The translations under genes and the position numbers were made by a program. Below are positions 8,805 through 17,185 of a DNA stretch of 64,000 nt, in pieces; positions within the stretch are counted from its first letter, which is position 1; each line of letters begins with the position of its first letter. Under the pieces are notes generated by a model. That model was given only the letters and a program-made list of their open reading frames with translations, made no database searches and was not told the origin of the DNA. Source of the DNA: MnTg04 sp964568075 (GTDB lineage: Bacteria > Pseudomonadota > Gammaproteobacteria > Steroidobacterales > MnTg04); contig CAZMOM010000015.1 in assembly GCA_964568075.1 (NCBI GenBank), forward strand, positions 1 through 64,000, in the 5' to 3' direction.

Positions 8805-11396
8805 TCAGAATTCGTACAGAAAGCCGAGAGCGGCCAATCGTGGCAGCCAGTCGTCCTCGTTTTTTTCAAGAAATATATTGCCTGCCAGGTCTTCGTCCAG
8901 GTCGAAATCAGAGCAACAGGGATTTTTCCGATTCAGGGCGTTGGTGAGCTCAAAAAACCCGGTCAATGTGCCTTTGCCCAGCCTGAATTTTCTGCTCGCG
9001 CGTAGGTCGAGGCTTGCGTATATATCGTATCGCTCTGCGTTTCTGAGTCCCGGAGTAACAACGGGCTCGCCCAGTGCGTCGAATGTCAGCACCAGGTCGG
9101 TTTTTGGCCAGCCACTGTGCACGCTGGCGGCAATGTCGAGTTCCCAGTTGCCAGGATGCCACGACAACCCGGCCTGCAATGCGTGTCGTTGATCCCAGCT
9201 GCGGGCGACATCGCTGTCATTCACCTGGTCTTCAACCGTCGAAAAGGAATAGGACCCCCACCAGTTCAGCTGTCCGCCGATCTTTTCCAGGTACAGTTCG
9301 ACGCCCCTGGCCCGCGCTTCCTCCGGGTCGATCCGCACTCGGTCGGATTGAATTTCGGGCAGAATTGACAATGTGTCGAACAGGTTTTCGAAACGGGGTT
9401 TCAGGCTTTCCATCGTTTTGCTAAACGCCTCGACTCGCAACAGGAATGAACCGGGTAACCGGTGCTGCATGCCAACGATCAACTGGTCTGCCCGTTGCGC
9501 TGGGAAGAAAGTGCTTCCGCCATCTTCGACCTGAAGCTCCTGGATATCCTGAAACTGATAATAACGGCCCCAGCTCAAACGCAGGTCCGTCTTTGGACCC
9601 AGCGAGTACAAGAAACTGGCTCTCGGACTCAACCGTGCATCGGGTTCCGCGTTCAAAAACTTCTGCCTGTCCCAGCGAAAACCCAGCTCCATGACTGCAT
9701 GCGGCCCCAGACGCAACCGGTTCGATACATATGCTGCATAGGTATCGCCTTCGGGCCGGGCGCTTATATCCCGACTGATCGATGCCGGCAGACCTGCAAC
9801 AGCCTCGTTGATCTCAAAATAATCCACAGTGCTTCGATACTGGTAAACCGCCTCTGACCGCTGTGCCTCAAATCCCCACTGCAGCAGATATCCGGCATTG
9901 ACAAACCACTGCCAGTCCTGTCGCAGGTTCACGATGTCTGCCTCTCGTCGATCGTCGACGGATCCGACGATCGCCGGGTCAATGACGAATCCGGCGCGGT
10001 CGTTACGAATGGCATCCACGGAAAGTACGGTCGTGCTGCTCAAGTCCTCGCTCCACTGATTTTTCAGCCTGATCCAGTACTGGGTATTGTCTGCTTCGCT
10101 TGCTGACCGCTCCTGCTCACCGGGCTTATCGTCAGTAATAACCAGCACGCGATCACTGGCCAGCAGAACATTCAGCGACAAAGTCGCGTTTGGTGAAATC
10201 TCGCCGCCAAGTTCAAGAAAAAAATCGCTGTATCTAGGCTGCCCGAGAGCTGACTTGATAACCAGATCCAGGTTGCCGCGCCTCGCCGAAACCAGCCAGT
10301 CTATGTTGCCCCCCGAAAAACTACCGGCCGACAAAAACGACGTGTTATACGCGCTCAAACCGATTTCGGTATGCCTCAATTTCTCTGGTTTCATCGATTC
10401 GATCAGGACGACCCCGCTCATCCGGTCACCGTAGCGAACAGGAAAGCCCCCGGTGTAAACCTCCATGCCGCTGATCGCCCTGACATCCACGGTGCTGAAA
10501 ATATTCTGGAAGTTGCGAACGTGAAAAGGATCAAGCAGGCGGTGTCCATTCAGGATAATCGCGATTTCGTCGTCGACACCGCCACGGAAATGCGTTTTTG
10601 CCGAAATGCCACCTGCAGCCGCTCCAGGCAGTCGCTGGGCCGCGCGGATCGGATCGTCTCCCAGGTCCGGAAGACTCTGGATCGCTCGCTGGTTGATATG
10701 AAAAACAGAGGCCGATAGTTCTCGCTGCAATTGATAGCGGCTGGTTGTCACGATGACTGTTTCGAACTCCCAGCGACTTGGCGCCGGTTCGAAAAGAACA
10801 ACCGATATATTGCCCGGCTTAATCTCAATCGTGTGGTGTTCTGTGACAAAACCCGGAATGGAAATGTCAACTTCAACAGTCCCGGCGTTCAGGCCGGTAA
10901 ATTTTAGCGCTCCGTTGCCGAGCACCGTCGGTGCTGGCAGTGCCACGGACGCGGTCACCGAAATCCCCTCCAGCTCGACTGTCGACGATGCATTATTTAC
11001 CAAAACCAGTAACGAGCCCTGGTTTTTTCTTTCCATGGCATCTTCGGTTCGCACGACCAAATAAAGATCGTCGATCTGCAGCAGCGTCAGGTCATAAGAC
11101 CCAAGAATTTCCCGGACGATGCTGACCGGGTCGGCTCCGGCGGGTTCGTCGCGAACCAGCATCGAGTCATCGATCAGGTTTGAACTGTAGGTAATCGACC
11201 AGCCCTCGCTCCTGTATTGTTCGAGGACGCTCGTGATCGTGCGTCCAGTGAACAGGCCGATCTCAACCGCCGGAGCCGATAGGGAAATCAGGCAAAGCAC
11301 GGCTGCAAAAAAAAGAAATATTGAGCGAAGTGGGCGGGTGTTGCTCTGGCTGACTTCGCATCGATCACCGGATATCGATTTATCGATATGACGCAT
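8805..11396 (-). CDS. TonB-dependent receptor with N-terminal STN domain
   Basis: Outer membrane TonB-dependent transporter. Start taken at ATG 11396; the longer frame would need a TTG at 11429. After a signal segment ending near LSAPAVE comes an STN (secretin/TonB N-terminus) domain used for transmembrane signalling (TITSVLEQYRSEGWSITYSS, DLTLLQIDDLYLVV). A small carboxypeptidase-regulatory-like beta domain, a plug (TTSRYQLQRELSASVF, VYTGGFPVRYGDRMSGVV) and a 22-strand-type barrel ending LGFLYEF follow. It follows the ECF sigma and FecR genes on the same strand, so it is likely the receptor of a cell-surface signalling system. The ligand is unknown. The C-terminal CCSDFDLDEDLAG loop is acidic and carries a Cys pair. 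Confidence 0.88.
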   Translation of the reverse strand: MRHIDKSISGDRCEVSQSNTRPLRSIFLFFAAVLCLISLSAPAVEIGLFTGRTITSVLEQYRSEGWSITYSSNLIDDSMLVRDEPAGADPVSIVREILGSYDLTLLQIDDLYLVVRTEDAMERKNQGSLLVLVNNASSTVELEGISVTASVALPAPTVLGNGALKFTGLNAGTVEVDISIPGFVTEHHTIEIKPGNISVVLFEPAPSRWEFETVIVTTSRYQLQRELSASVFHINQRAIQSLPDLGDDPIRAAQRLPGAAAGGISAKTHFRGGVDDEIAIILNGHRLLDPFHVRNFQNIFSTVDVRAISGMEVYTGGFPVRYGDRMSGVVLIESMKPEKLRHTEIGLSAYNTSFLSAGSFSGGNIDWLVSARRGNLDLVIKSALGQPRYSDFFLELGGEISPNATLSLNVLLASDRVLVITDDKPGEQERSASEADNTQYWIRLKNQWSEDLSSTTVLSVDAIRNDRAGFVIDPAIVGSVDDRREADIVNLRQDWQWFVNAGYLLQWGFEAQRSEAVYQYRSTVDYFEINEAVAGLPASISRDISARPEGDTYAAYVSNRLRLGPHAVMELGFRWDRQKFLNAEPDARLSPRASFLYSLGPKTDLRLSWGRYYQFQDIQELQVEDGGSTFFPAQRADQLIVGMQHRLPGSFLLRVEAFSKTMESLKPRFENLFDTLSILPEIQSDRVRIDPEEARARGVELYLEKIGGQLNWWGSYSFSTVEDQVNDSDVARSWDQRHALQAGLSWHPGNWELDIAASVHSGWPKTDLVLTFDALGEPVVTPGLRNAERYDIYASLDLRASRKFRLGKGTLTGFFELTNALNRKNPCCSDFDLDEDLAGNIFLEKNEDDWLPRLAALGFLYEF

Positions 11397-11459
11397 AACT
11401 CGCAGTATACCAAGCGTAGGCTTGGCCAATGGTGGCGGCCCAACAGTGTTTGGCCTGCT

Positions 11460-12500
11460 TCAGTGGGCGTATGCCTGAACGATTTGACTGGTGCTTACCA
11501 GAATCACGCCATTGATCAGTTGGTAGGTCAGATCGCTGGTCTGGAACATGATTTCCAGCGCCCTCATCGGCGGAAGATCAATGCTGCCGTGAAGAATCGT
11601 CTCCTCAGCGAGGAACTTCGCGCTGTCGGTCGCAAACTCTATGTCATAACCCGATTCCCGGCGTATCCACTGCAGGAAATCAAACATGCTGCGGCCGTCC
11701 AGTTCGTACACCGGCGCAATGTCCTGCACCCACTTCCAGTCTTCCGCATAAGGCAATATGGATTGGCGCACCTGAATACCGCTGTCGCTGATAATGATCT
11801 GTTCCCCCGCCAGCGCCAGCGTTTCGGTGTTGCTTCCGGTGATCGCTACCTCGCCCTCCCGAACGCTGACCGACAGGACGCCTTCTGCGAGATCGGTCAT
11901 AAACTGCGTACCCATATGACGAACCGCACCAAACGGCGTGTTGATCAACAGGTTTACCAACGGCCGCTCGGTCGAGTACAAGGAATCAGAATCATAGTGA
12001 ATGCGGCCAAACAGGAGTTGCAGCTCACTGTTGCCGCTAATGGCGATCCTGGTTTTTTCGTCCACCCGCAACAGGCCGCCGGCATTCCAGGCGATCGCCA
12101 TCCTGGCGGCTTCGCCGGTTTCAAGCGTCTGCCCAACGACCAGAGTCCGTTGGTCCGGATCGAGTCTCTGCCACGACTCGTTCGATTCATCAAAAACAAT
12201 TATTTCGCCCACTTGTTTTTCAACATGGGCCACCTGCTGAACATCCATATCTTTCTCCGCAAATCGACCAGCATTGAACAAAACTGTCAGCGCCAACAGC
12301 AACGATGCGGCGATGGCCAGTAACAGGAGCCGGCGACGCTCCCGCCGTTTTTCGGTCAGTTGTCTCCATTCCCCGAGTACCAGCTGGCGGATTTCCTGTT
12401 CATCCTTTTCCGGGGCCCTTTTTCGAGGCGACGCATGAGCGAAAAGACTTGTAAACACCTCGTTCGCCGTCTGGTTAGCGCTTTTTTTCCGGTCATTCAT
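11460..12500 (-). CDS. FecR-family anti-sigma/sigma-regulator protein
   Basis: 346 residues from ATG 12500, which overlaps the sigma-factor stop by 8 bases. It has a cytoplasmic N-terminal helix region, one transmembrane segment (LLLLAIAASLLLALTVLF, about residues 58-75) and a periplasmic FecR domain (VGQTLETGEAARMAIAWNAGG, INTPFGAVRHMGTQF, SVREGEVAI). The last 75 residues resemble an STN-like module (DGRSMFDFLQWIRRESGYDI). FecR proteins receive the signal from the receptor and control the ECF sigma factor. Its place between the sigma and receptor genes fits that model. Confidence 0.9.
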   Translation of the reverse strand: MNDRKKSANQTANEVFTSLFAHASPRKRAPEKDEQEIRQLVLGEWRQLTEKRRERRRLLLLAIAASLLLALTVLFNAGRFAEKDMDVQQVAHVEKQVGEIIVFDESNESWQRLDPDQRTLVVGQTLETGEAARMAIAWNAGGLLRVDEKTRIAISGNSELQLLFGRIHYDSDSLYSTERPLVNLLINTPFGAVRHMGTQFMTDLAEGVLSVSVREGEVAITGSNTETLALAGEQIIISDSGIQVRQSILPYAEDWKWVQDIAPVYELDGRSMFDFLQWIRRESGYDIEFATDSAKFLAEETILHGSIDLPPMRALEIMFQTSDLTYQLINGVILVSTSQIVQAYAH

Positions 12501-13119
12501 GTAAATCAACCTCAGGTAGTAGTCTTGTATTCACTGGTTGAGTCAGCGATGTATAAACATCGTGAAATGCTCTGCGGGCTCTTGCGAGCATCGATTGCAC
12601 CGCTTCTTCTCCGATCCCCAGTTTTGCCGCGATTTCTCTGATCGAATAACCCTCGATGTATTTCCACTCCAGCGCATCGCCATATCTTGCAGGCAGCCGA
12701 TCGAGAGCCACATGAATCATCCGGACGAGCTCCAGCCTCTCCATATTCCATGCCGGATCATCGGTGGGCGGCGTCTGGAAGGAATCCACTGCGGCCTGAA
12801 TCTCGGGAAAGTCCTCCGTCAGTAAAATATGCTTGTGGTATCGGCCCTGCGTTTCCAGCCAGTCGCTGATTTCATTCCTGCAGATGGCGCATAGCCACGT
12901 GAACAAGGCAGCTTCACCCCGAAACTTTTGCAGGTTGCGGATCGCCTTGGTCATTGCCGAACTGACCACTTCCTTGCATGCTTCCGGTTCGCCGGAAACC
13001 CGGGTGGACGCAAATCGGTACAGGCGCTGAAAGTTCTCCGTGAAGAACTGATCGAATGCCCGTTGCTCATTCGCCAACATTCGTTTAACGAGCCGTTTGT
13101 CCTCGAGATAAAGAAGCAT
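12493..13119 (-). CDS. ECF-type RNA polymerase sigma factor
   Basis: The 208-residue product starts at ATG 13119, with AGGA about 8 bases upstream; a GTG at 13158 would add 13 residues. The sigma-70 region 2 is seen at about residues 15-90 (RLYRFASTRV, FRGEAALFTWLCAICRNEISDWL) and region 4 at about 140-195 (LPARYGDALEWKYIEGYSIREIAAKLGIGE). This is the usual two-domain ECF layout. It is first in a cluster with a FecR-like regulator and a TonB receptor, and it probably drives receptor expression in response to the receptor's ligand. Confidence 0.92.
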   Translation of the reverse strand: MLLYLEDKRLVKRMLANEQRAFDQFFTENFQRLYRFASTRVSGEPEACKEVVSSAMTKAIRNLQKFRGEAALFTWLCAICRNEISDWLETQGRYHKHILLTEDFPEIQAAVDSFQTPPTDDPAWNMERLELVRMIHVALDRLPARYGDALEWKYIEGYSIREIAAKLGIGEEAVQSMLARARRAFHDVYTSLTQPVNTRLLPEVDLHE

Positions 13120-13314
13120 GGTCGATCCTGAATCCGCCTCTTTGTTAGACGGCGGCACGTTCGAATATCGGTCGGCCCAGAGCTGTATCCAATGGCCTTA
13201 CTACTATAATTTGCGGCAACGCCACAAAGCGGTCAGAACAATTGACTGCCGAGGCCATCACCCGCCGACCCGGAGCACCGGCCGGCCACTTTCCCGGTCC
13301 CGCCGCCGGATGAG

Positions 13315-13701
13315 CTAGTTAAACAGGACCCATATCGCGCCAAGCAAACCGCCAAGCAGCAATATCGATTGTGATATCTGCCCGATAGCGAACCCAAGCC
13401 CTCTCCCGGACGGTTCCCGAAGATAGGCGCGATAGTAAATAATCCGGGCAATCACGAACAATATACCCAGACCGGCAGCTGTCGGTTCATGAACATAAAA
13501 AGCGAACAGCCACATGGCTGGCAGAAAGACAATTAACTGCTCCAGCGTATTTTGTTGTACGCGGCTGGTCCTTTCGAACTCAGGCGCACCCTGCATGGCC
13601 GGAGCCTTCACGCCGGTCTTCTCTCTCGCCACGCCAACCAGGAAGGATATAATCCAATATTCGATCAAAATAAGACCGGTAACGATGGCCACAACATCCA
13701 T
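13315..13701 (-). CDS. MAPEG-family membrane protein
   Basis: 128 residues with four hydrophobic segments (about 5-22, 58-74, 78-92, 106-125) and the family signature ERTSRVQQNTLEQLIVFLP in the second loop/helix. MAPEG members include microsomal glutathione transferases and leukotriene C4 synthase. Bacterial versions are mostly uncharacterised inner-membrane proteins that may conjugate glutathione to hydrophobic electrophiles. AGGAGAGAG precedes the ATG. It is divergent from the E1 gene, with a 91-bp gap. Confidence 0.88.
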   Translation of the reverse strand: MDVVAIVTGLILIEYWIISFLVGVAREKTGVKAPAMQGAPEFERTSRVQQNTLEQLIVFLPAMWLFAFYVHEPTAAGLGILFVIARIIYYRAYLREPSGRGLGFAIGQISQSILLLGGLLGAIWVLFN

Positions 13702-13792
13702 ACTTCTCTCTCCTGTTTAACGTTGTCACTGTCCGATAGCCGGGCAGGCTCAAACCAACCGCGGGTATCATAATCCAGGCGCAGTACAAATA

Positions 13793-15976
13793 GTGCCGTG
13801 CTGGTCAAGCTGCCCGTGGGGCAGGTATTATTCGCACTCCCTCAAAGCATCAGGCATAGCATTTGTGAGCTCGGATTCAGCACAAGAAGCATCGGTTTGT
13901 TCCGACGACAGTATTGACCCCGCTTTTGACTGGCTGGAAATAGCCCGCCTGGTACTGACCTCGCGGGCCATAGATCGGATCGAGGAAAGCGAGCTCGTCC
14001 CGCAAAAGAAAGTGCTTTATCAATTCTCTGCGCGCGGCCACGACCTGGCCGAGATTCTGCTGGGCTCATTAATGAACCACCCGCATGACGCGAGCAGCGG
14101 TTATTACCGATCCAGACCATCGCTCCTGGCGATGGGCCTGTCGATCGAGGAAGCGTTCGCCGGCCCATTGGCCCGCTCCGGCGGATTCAGCGATGGCCGC
14201 GACATCGGTGTTGTTTTCAACCGCCCAACGGCAGGCGGCGCCACGGTACTGCCGATGTGCGGCGGTGTCGGGGCACAGTACACGCCGGTCGCCGGCTGGG
14301 CGCAGGCGATTCGGTATCACGCAGATGAACTGGGTGACGATAGCTACCAGGGTGCGATCGGCGCTGCCCTCGGTGGTGACGCATCGGTAGCAACCAATGG
14401 TTTCTGGTCGGCGCTGACGATCGCGACCACGCTGAAATTGCCGATGCTGTTCTATATCGAGGACAACGATTATGGCATCTCGACACCATCGACGTTGCAA
14501 ACGCCAGGGGCAAATATAGCGGACAACCTAAAGTCCTTTAATAACTTGAGCGTTCTGGACGGCGATGGCACAGAGCCAGCCGAGGCGGCCGGTCTGATAC
14601 GCCAGGCGGTCGCTCACGTACGCAGCGGTGCCGGCCCGGCCCTGCTGAGGCTTTCCGTGCCCCGGCTGGGCGGCCATTCGGCGCAGGACACGCAGAAATA
14701 CAAGTCCGCCGAGATTATCGCGGAAGAAGAGTCTCGTGATCCCCTGCCAAAACTGCATGACTACCTGGTGCCGGCGTTGATCGATGCGGACACTTGGAAA
14801 AAACTGGAGCAGGATGTCGAGCGGGAGGTCGCCGAGGGGCTCGCGGCGGCACTTGCGAGAGCCCAGCCCGATACCGCCGGGATTGAGCGGCATGCTTTTT
14901 GTGAAACCGGACCGGATAGCGAACCCGAAATCCAGCAACAAGGTGGCCTGGCCGTCAGCGGCCATGTTTTTCCTGAGTCCAGCGAGCAGGCGGAACCCGA
15001 GCCTGCGCGAATCAACATGCTGACGGCAATCCGCCGTACGCTTGAATATGAACTGGCAACCAACCCGAAAGTCGTTGTCTTCGGCGAAGACGTCGGACCC
15101 AAAGGCGGTGTGCATGCAGCGACGAGGGGTCTGCAGGAAAAATTCGGTATCAATCGGGTTTTCGATACCAGCCTTTCGGAAGAAGGCATCATCGGTCGCG
15201 CCGTTGGTATGGCGGTAGCCGGCCTGATGCCGGTACCGGAGATTCAGTTTCGCAAGTATGCCGACCCGGCAACAGAGCAACTGAATGATTGCGGTACAAT
15301 GAGATGGCGGACCAATAATCGATTCGCCGCCCCGATCGTCGTCAGAATGCCCGGCGGTTTTTTCAAATGCGGCGATCCCTGGCACAGCCAGACCAATGAA
15401 GTGCAATGGGCGCACGGCATCGGCTGGCAGGTGGCCGTGCCGTCTAACGCTGAGGATGCGACCGGGCTGCTGCGCACAGCGTTGCGCGGCAATAATCCGA
15501 CCATTTTTTTTGAGCACCGTTCCATGCTGGACGACGTGTGGGCGCGCCGGCCCTATCCCGGAGACAAATATGTCCTGCCATTCGGCAAGGCAAGGATCAC
15601 CAAACCGGGTACGGACCTGACCGTGGTGACCTGGGGCGCGATGGTGCCTCGATGTGAGAGCGCGGCTGAAACAGTTGCTGGAAGCGTGGAGATTATTGAC
15701 CTGCGCACGATGATGCCATGGGATAAGAAAACCGTGCTGGCCTCGATCGCGAAGACGAGGCGTTGCCTGGTCGTACACGAGGACAACATGACCGCCGGTT
15801 TTGGCGCGGAGATAGTCGCGACCGTGGTCAGCGAATCTTTTTTCGACCTCGACGCGCCAGTTGAGAGAGTGGCAACGCCGGATATACCCAGTCCACACAA
15901 TCCGTCGTTGATGAATGCGGTGGTTCCGGATGCAGCTGGAATAGCCGGAAAAATGACCGAGCTGCTTGAGTGCTGA
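13793..15976 (+). CDS. Fused E1 alpha-beta subunit of a branched-chain-type 2-oxoacid dehydrogenase
   Basis: A single 727-residue chain contains both halves of a heterotetrameric E1. The N-terminal alpha-like part (about 50-370) has the ThDP motif from GDASVATN to EDNDYGIS. The C-terminal beta-like part begins near RINMLTAIRRTLEYEL (about 405) and contains VVFGEDVGPKGGV and FDTSLSEEGIIG. Fused forms of this kind occur in Proteobacteria. The reaction is oxidative decarboxylation of a 2-oxoacid onto the lipoyl arm of E2, which is the next gene (14-bp gap). No E3 gene is present, so a shared dihydrolipoamide dehydrogenase is assumed. The GTG start at 13793 is weak; a GTG at 13865 is an alternative. 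Neither has a clear ribosome site. Confidence 0.88.
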   Translation: MPCWSSCPWGRYYSHSLKASGIAFVSSDSAQEASVCSDDSIDPAFDWLEIARLVLTSRAIDRIEESELVPQKKVLYQFSARGHDLAEILLGSLMNHPHDASSGYYRSRPSLLAMGLSIEEAFAGPLARSGGFSDGRDIGVVFNRPTAGGATVLPMCGGVGAQYTPVAGWAQAIRYHADELGDDSYQGAIGAALGGDASVATNGFWSALTIATTLKLPMLFYIEDNDYGISTPSTLQTPGANIADNLKSFNNLSVLDGDGTEPAEAAGLIRQAVAHVRSGAGPALLRLSVPRLGGHSAQDTQKYKSAEIIAEEESRDPLPKLHDYLVPALIDADTWKKLEQDVEREVAEGLAAALARAQPDTAGIERHAFCETGPDSEPEIQQQGGLAVSGHVFPESSEQAEPEPARINMLTAIRRTLEYELATNPKVVVFGEDVGPKGGVHAATRGLQEKFGINRVFDTSLSEEGIIGRAVGMAVAGLMPVPEIQFRKYADPATEQLNDCGTMRWRTNNRFAAPIVVRMPGGFFKCGDPWHSQTNEVQWAHGIGWQVAVPSNAEDATGLLRTALRGNNPTIFFEHRSMLDDVWARRPYPGDKYVLPFGKARITKPGTDLTVVTWGAMVPRCESAAETVAGSVEIIDLRTMMPWDKKTVLASIAKTRRCLVVHEDNMTAGFGAEIVATVVSESFFDLDAPVERVATPDIPSPHNPSLMNAVVPDAAGIAGKMTELLEC

Positions 15977-15990
15977 AAAACAGGTAAAAA

Positions 15991-17181
15991 ATGGCGGAAC
16001 TGATCGACATCGTCGTGCCCGAAGGCCAGCAGGAGGGAACCGAATCGACGCTGATGCAATGGCTCAAAAAGGCCGGAGACAGGGTGAATTTGCACGAGCC
16101 CTTGATCGAACTGGAAACCGACAAGGTCGTCGTTGAGATCGCCTCGCCCGCCAGCGGAATATTGCTGGAGCGACTGGTCGAAGAACAAAGCCAGGTAGAG
16201 CCTGGTGCCGTATTGGGCCGTATTGAGCCCGGCAAAGGGGCGAAGGCTGACAGCGGCGAGGCAAAAGACTCGGCCAAAGCCAGTCAGAGCGACCGGCCAC
16301 CAGAAGGCAAGCACGCAAAACTCAGCCCGGCCGTACGCCGGCTGCTCAAGCAGCACGGCCTGGACGCCTCACAGATTGTGGGCAGCGGCCGCGATGGTCG
16401 CGTGACCCGCGAAGACGTCGAAAACCACATCGCGGGTGGTGCGACAGTCGTTGCCGGTGACCAGGACCGCATCGCGGCAGCTGTAAAAGGATCGATCGTG
16501 CCGCATTCCCCAATGCGCAAACGCATCGCGACTCACATGGTAAAAAGCATGCGGACCGCACCCCATGTGACCAGCGTGTTCCAGGTCGACATGTCGGCGG
16601 TTAGCGCTCATCGCAAATCCCATCGCAACGCGTTTGAGAAAAAAGGCGGCAAACTGACTTTCACCGCCTACTTCGTGAAAGCCGCCGTGGCGGCACTGCA
16701 GTCGGTGCCCGAGGTTAACAGCCGATTCCTCGATGAGGGACTGGAACTATTCGGTTCAATCAATATCGGCGTCGGCACCGCGTTGGGTGACGAAGGCCTG
16801 ATCGTGCCGGTTATCCACGGCGCGCAGGACATGGATCTCGGGCTTATTGCCAAAAGGCTACAGACGCTGACCGACAAAGCACGCAAGGGCGACCTCGATC
16901 AATCCGATGTTGCCGGCGGAACCTTCACGATTTCAAATCATGGCGTCAGCGGCAGCCTGATGGCGGCACCCGTCATTATCAACCAGCCGCAGAGTGCGAT
17001 CCTCGGGATCGGCAAGCTGGAAAAGCGCGTTGTCGTCGTTGAAGACGGAGACCAGGACCGAATGGAGATCCGGCTGATGTGCTATGTCACATTAACCATA
17101 GATCATCGCGCGCTGGATGCTCATCAGACCAACCGGTTCCTGTCCGTTTTTGCCGAAACCTTGGAGAACTGGCCCGGCTGA
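15991..17181 (+). CDS. Dihydrolipoamide acyltransferase (E2) of a 2-oxoacid dehydrogenase complex
   Basis: 396 residues. It contains a lipoyl domain (about 3-78) with the lipoylated Lys in ELETDKVVVEI, an acidic/Lys-rich linker, and a peripheral subunit-binding domain (LSPAVRRLLKQHGLDASQIVGSGRDGRVTREDV, split here for length; about 108-145). A catalytic domain ending in LTIDHRALDAHQTNRF follows. The canonical active-site motif is DHRxxDG, so this protein keeps the catalytic His and Asp but has Ala instead of Gly. It works with the preceding E1. Its stop lies 4 bp from the converging paaZ stop. The acyl substrate is not determined by sequence alone. Confidence 0.88.
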   Translation: MAELIDIVVPEGQQEGTESTLMQWLKKAGDRVNLHEPLIELETDKVVVEIASPASGILLERLVEEQSQVEPGAVLGRIEPGKGAKADSGEAKDSAKASQSDRPPEGKHAKLSPAVRRLLKQHGLDASQIVGSGRDGRVTREDVENHIAGGATVVAGDQDRIAAAVKGSIVPHSPMRKRIATHMVKSMRTAPHVTSVFQVDMSAVSAHRKSHRNAFEKKGGKLTFTAYFVKAAVAALQSVPEVNSRFLDEGLELFGSINIGVGTALGDEGLIVPVIHGAQDMDLGLIAKRLQTLTDKARKGDLDQSDVAGGTFTISNHGVSGSLMAAPVIINQPQSAILGIGKLEKRVVVVEDGDQDRMEIRLMCYVTLTIDHRALDAHQTNRFLSVFAETLENWPG

Positions 17182-17185
17182 GCGC

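Noticed and set aside
11388..12323. 311-codon open frame on the plus strand
   Set aside because: Antisense to FecR and the receptor start; composition is unlike a protein and no ribosome site is present.
14528..15898. 456-codon open frame on the minus strand
   Set aside because: Antisense to the fused E1 gene, with no recognisable domain.
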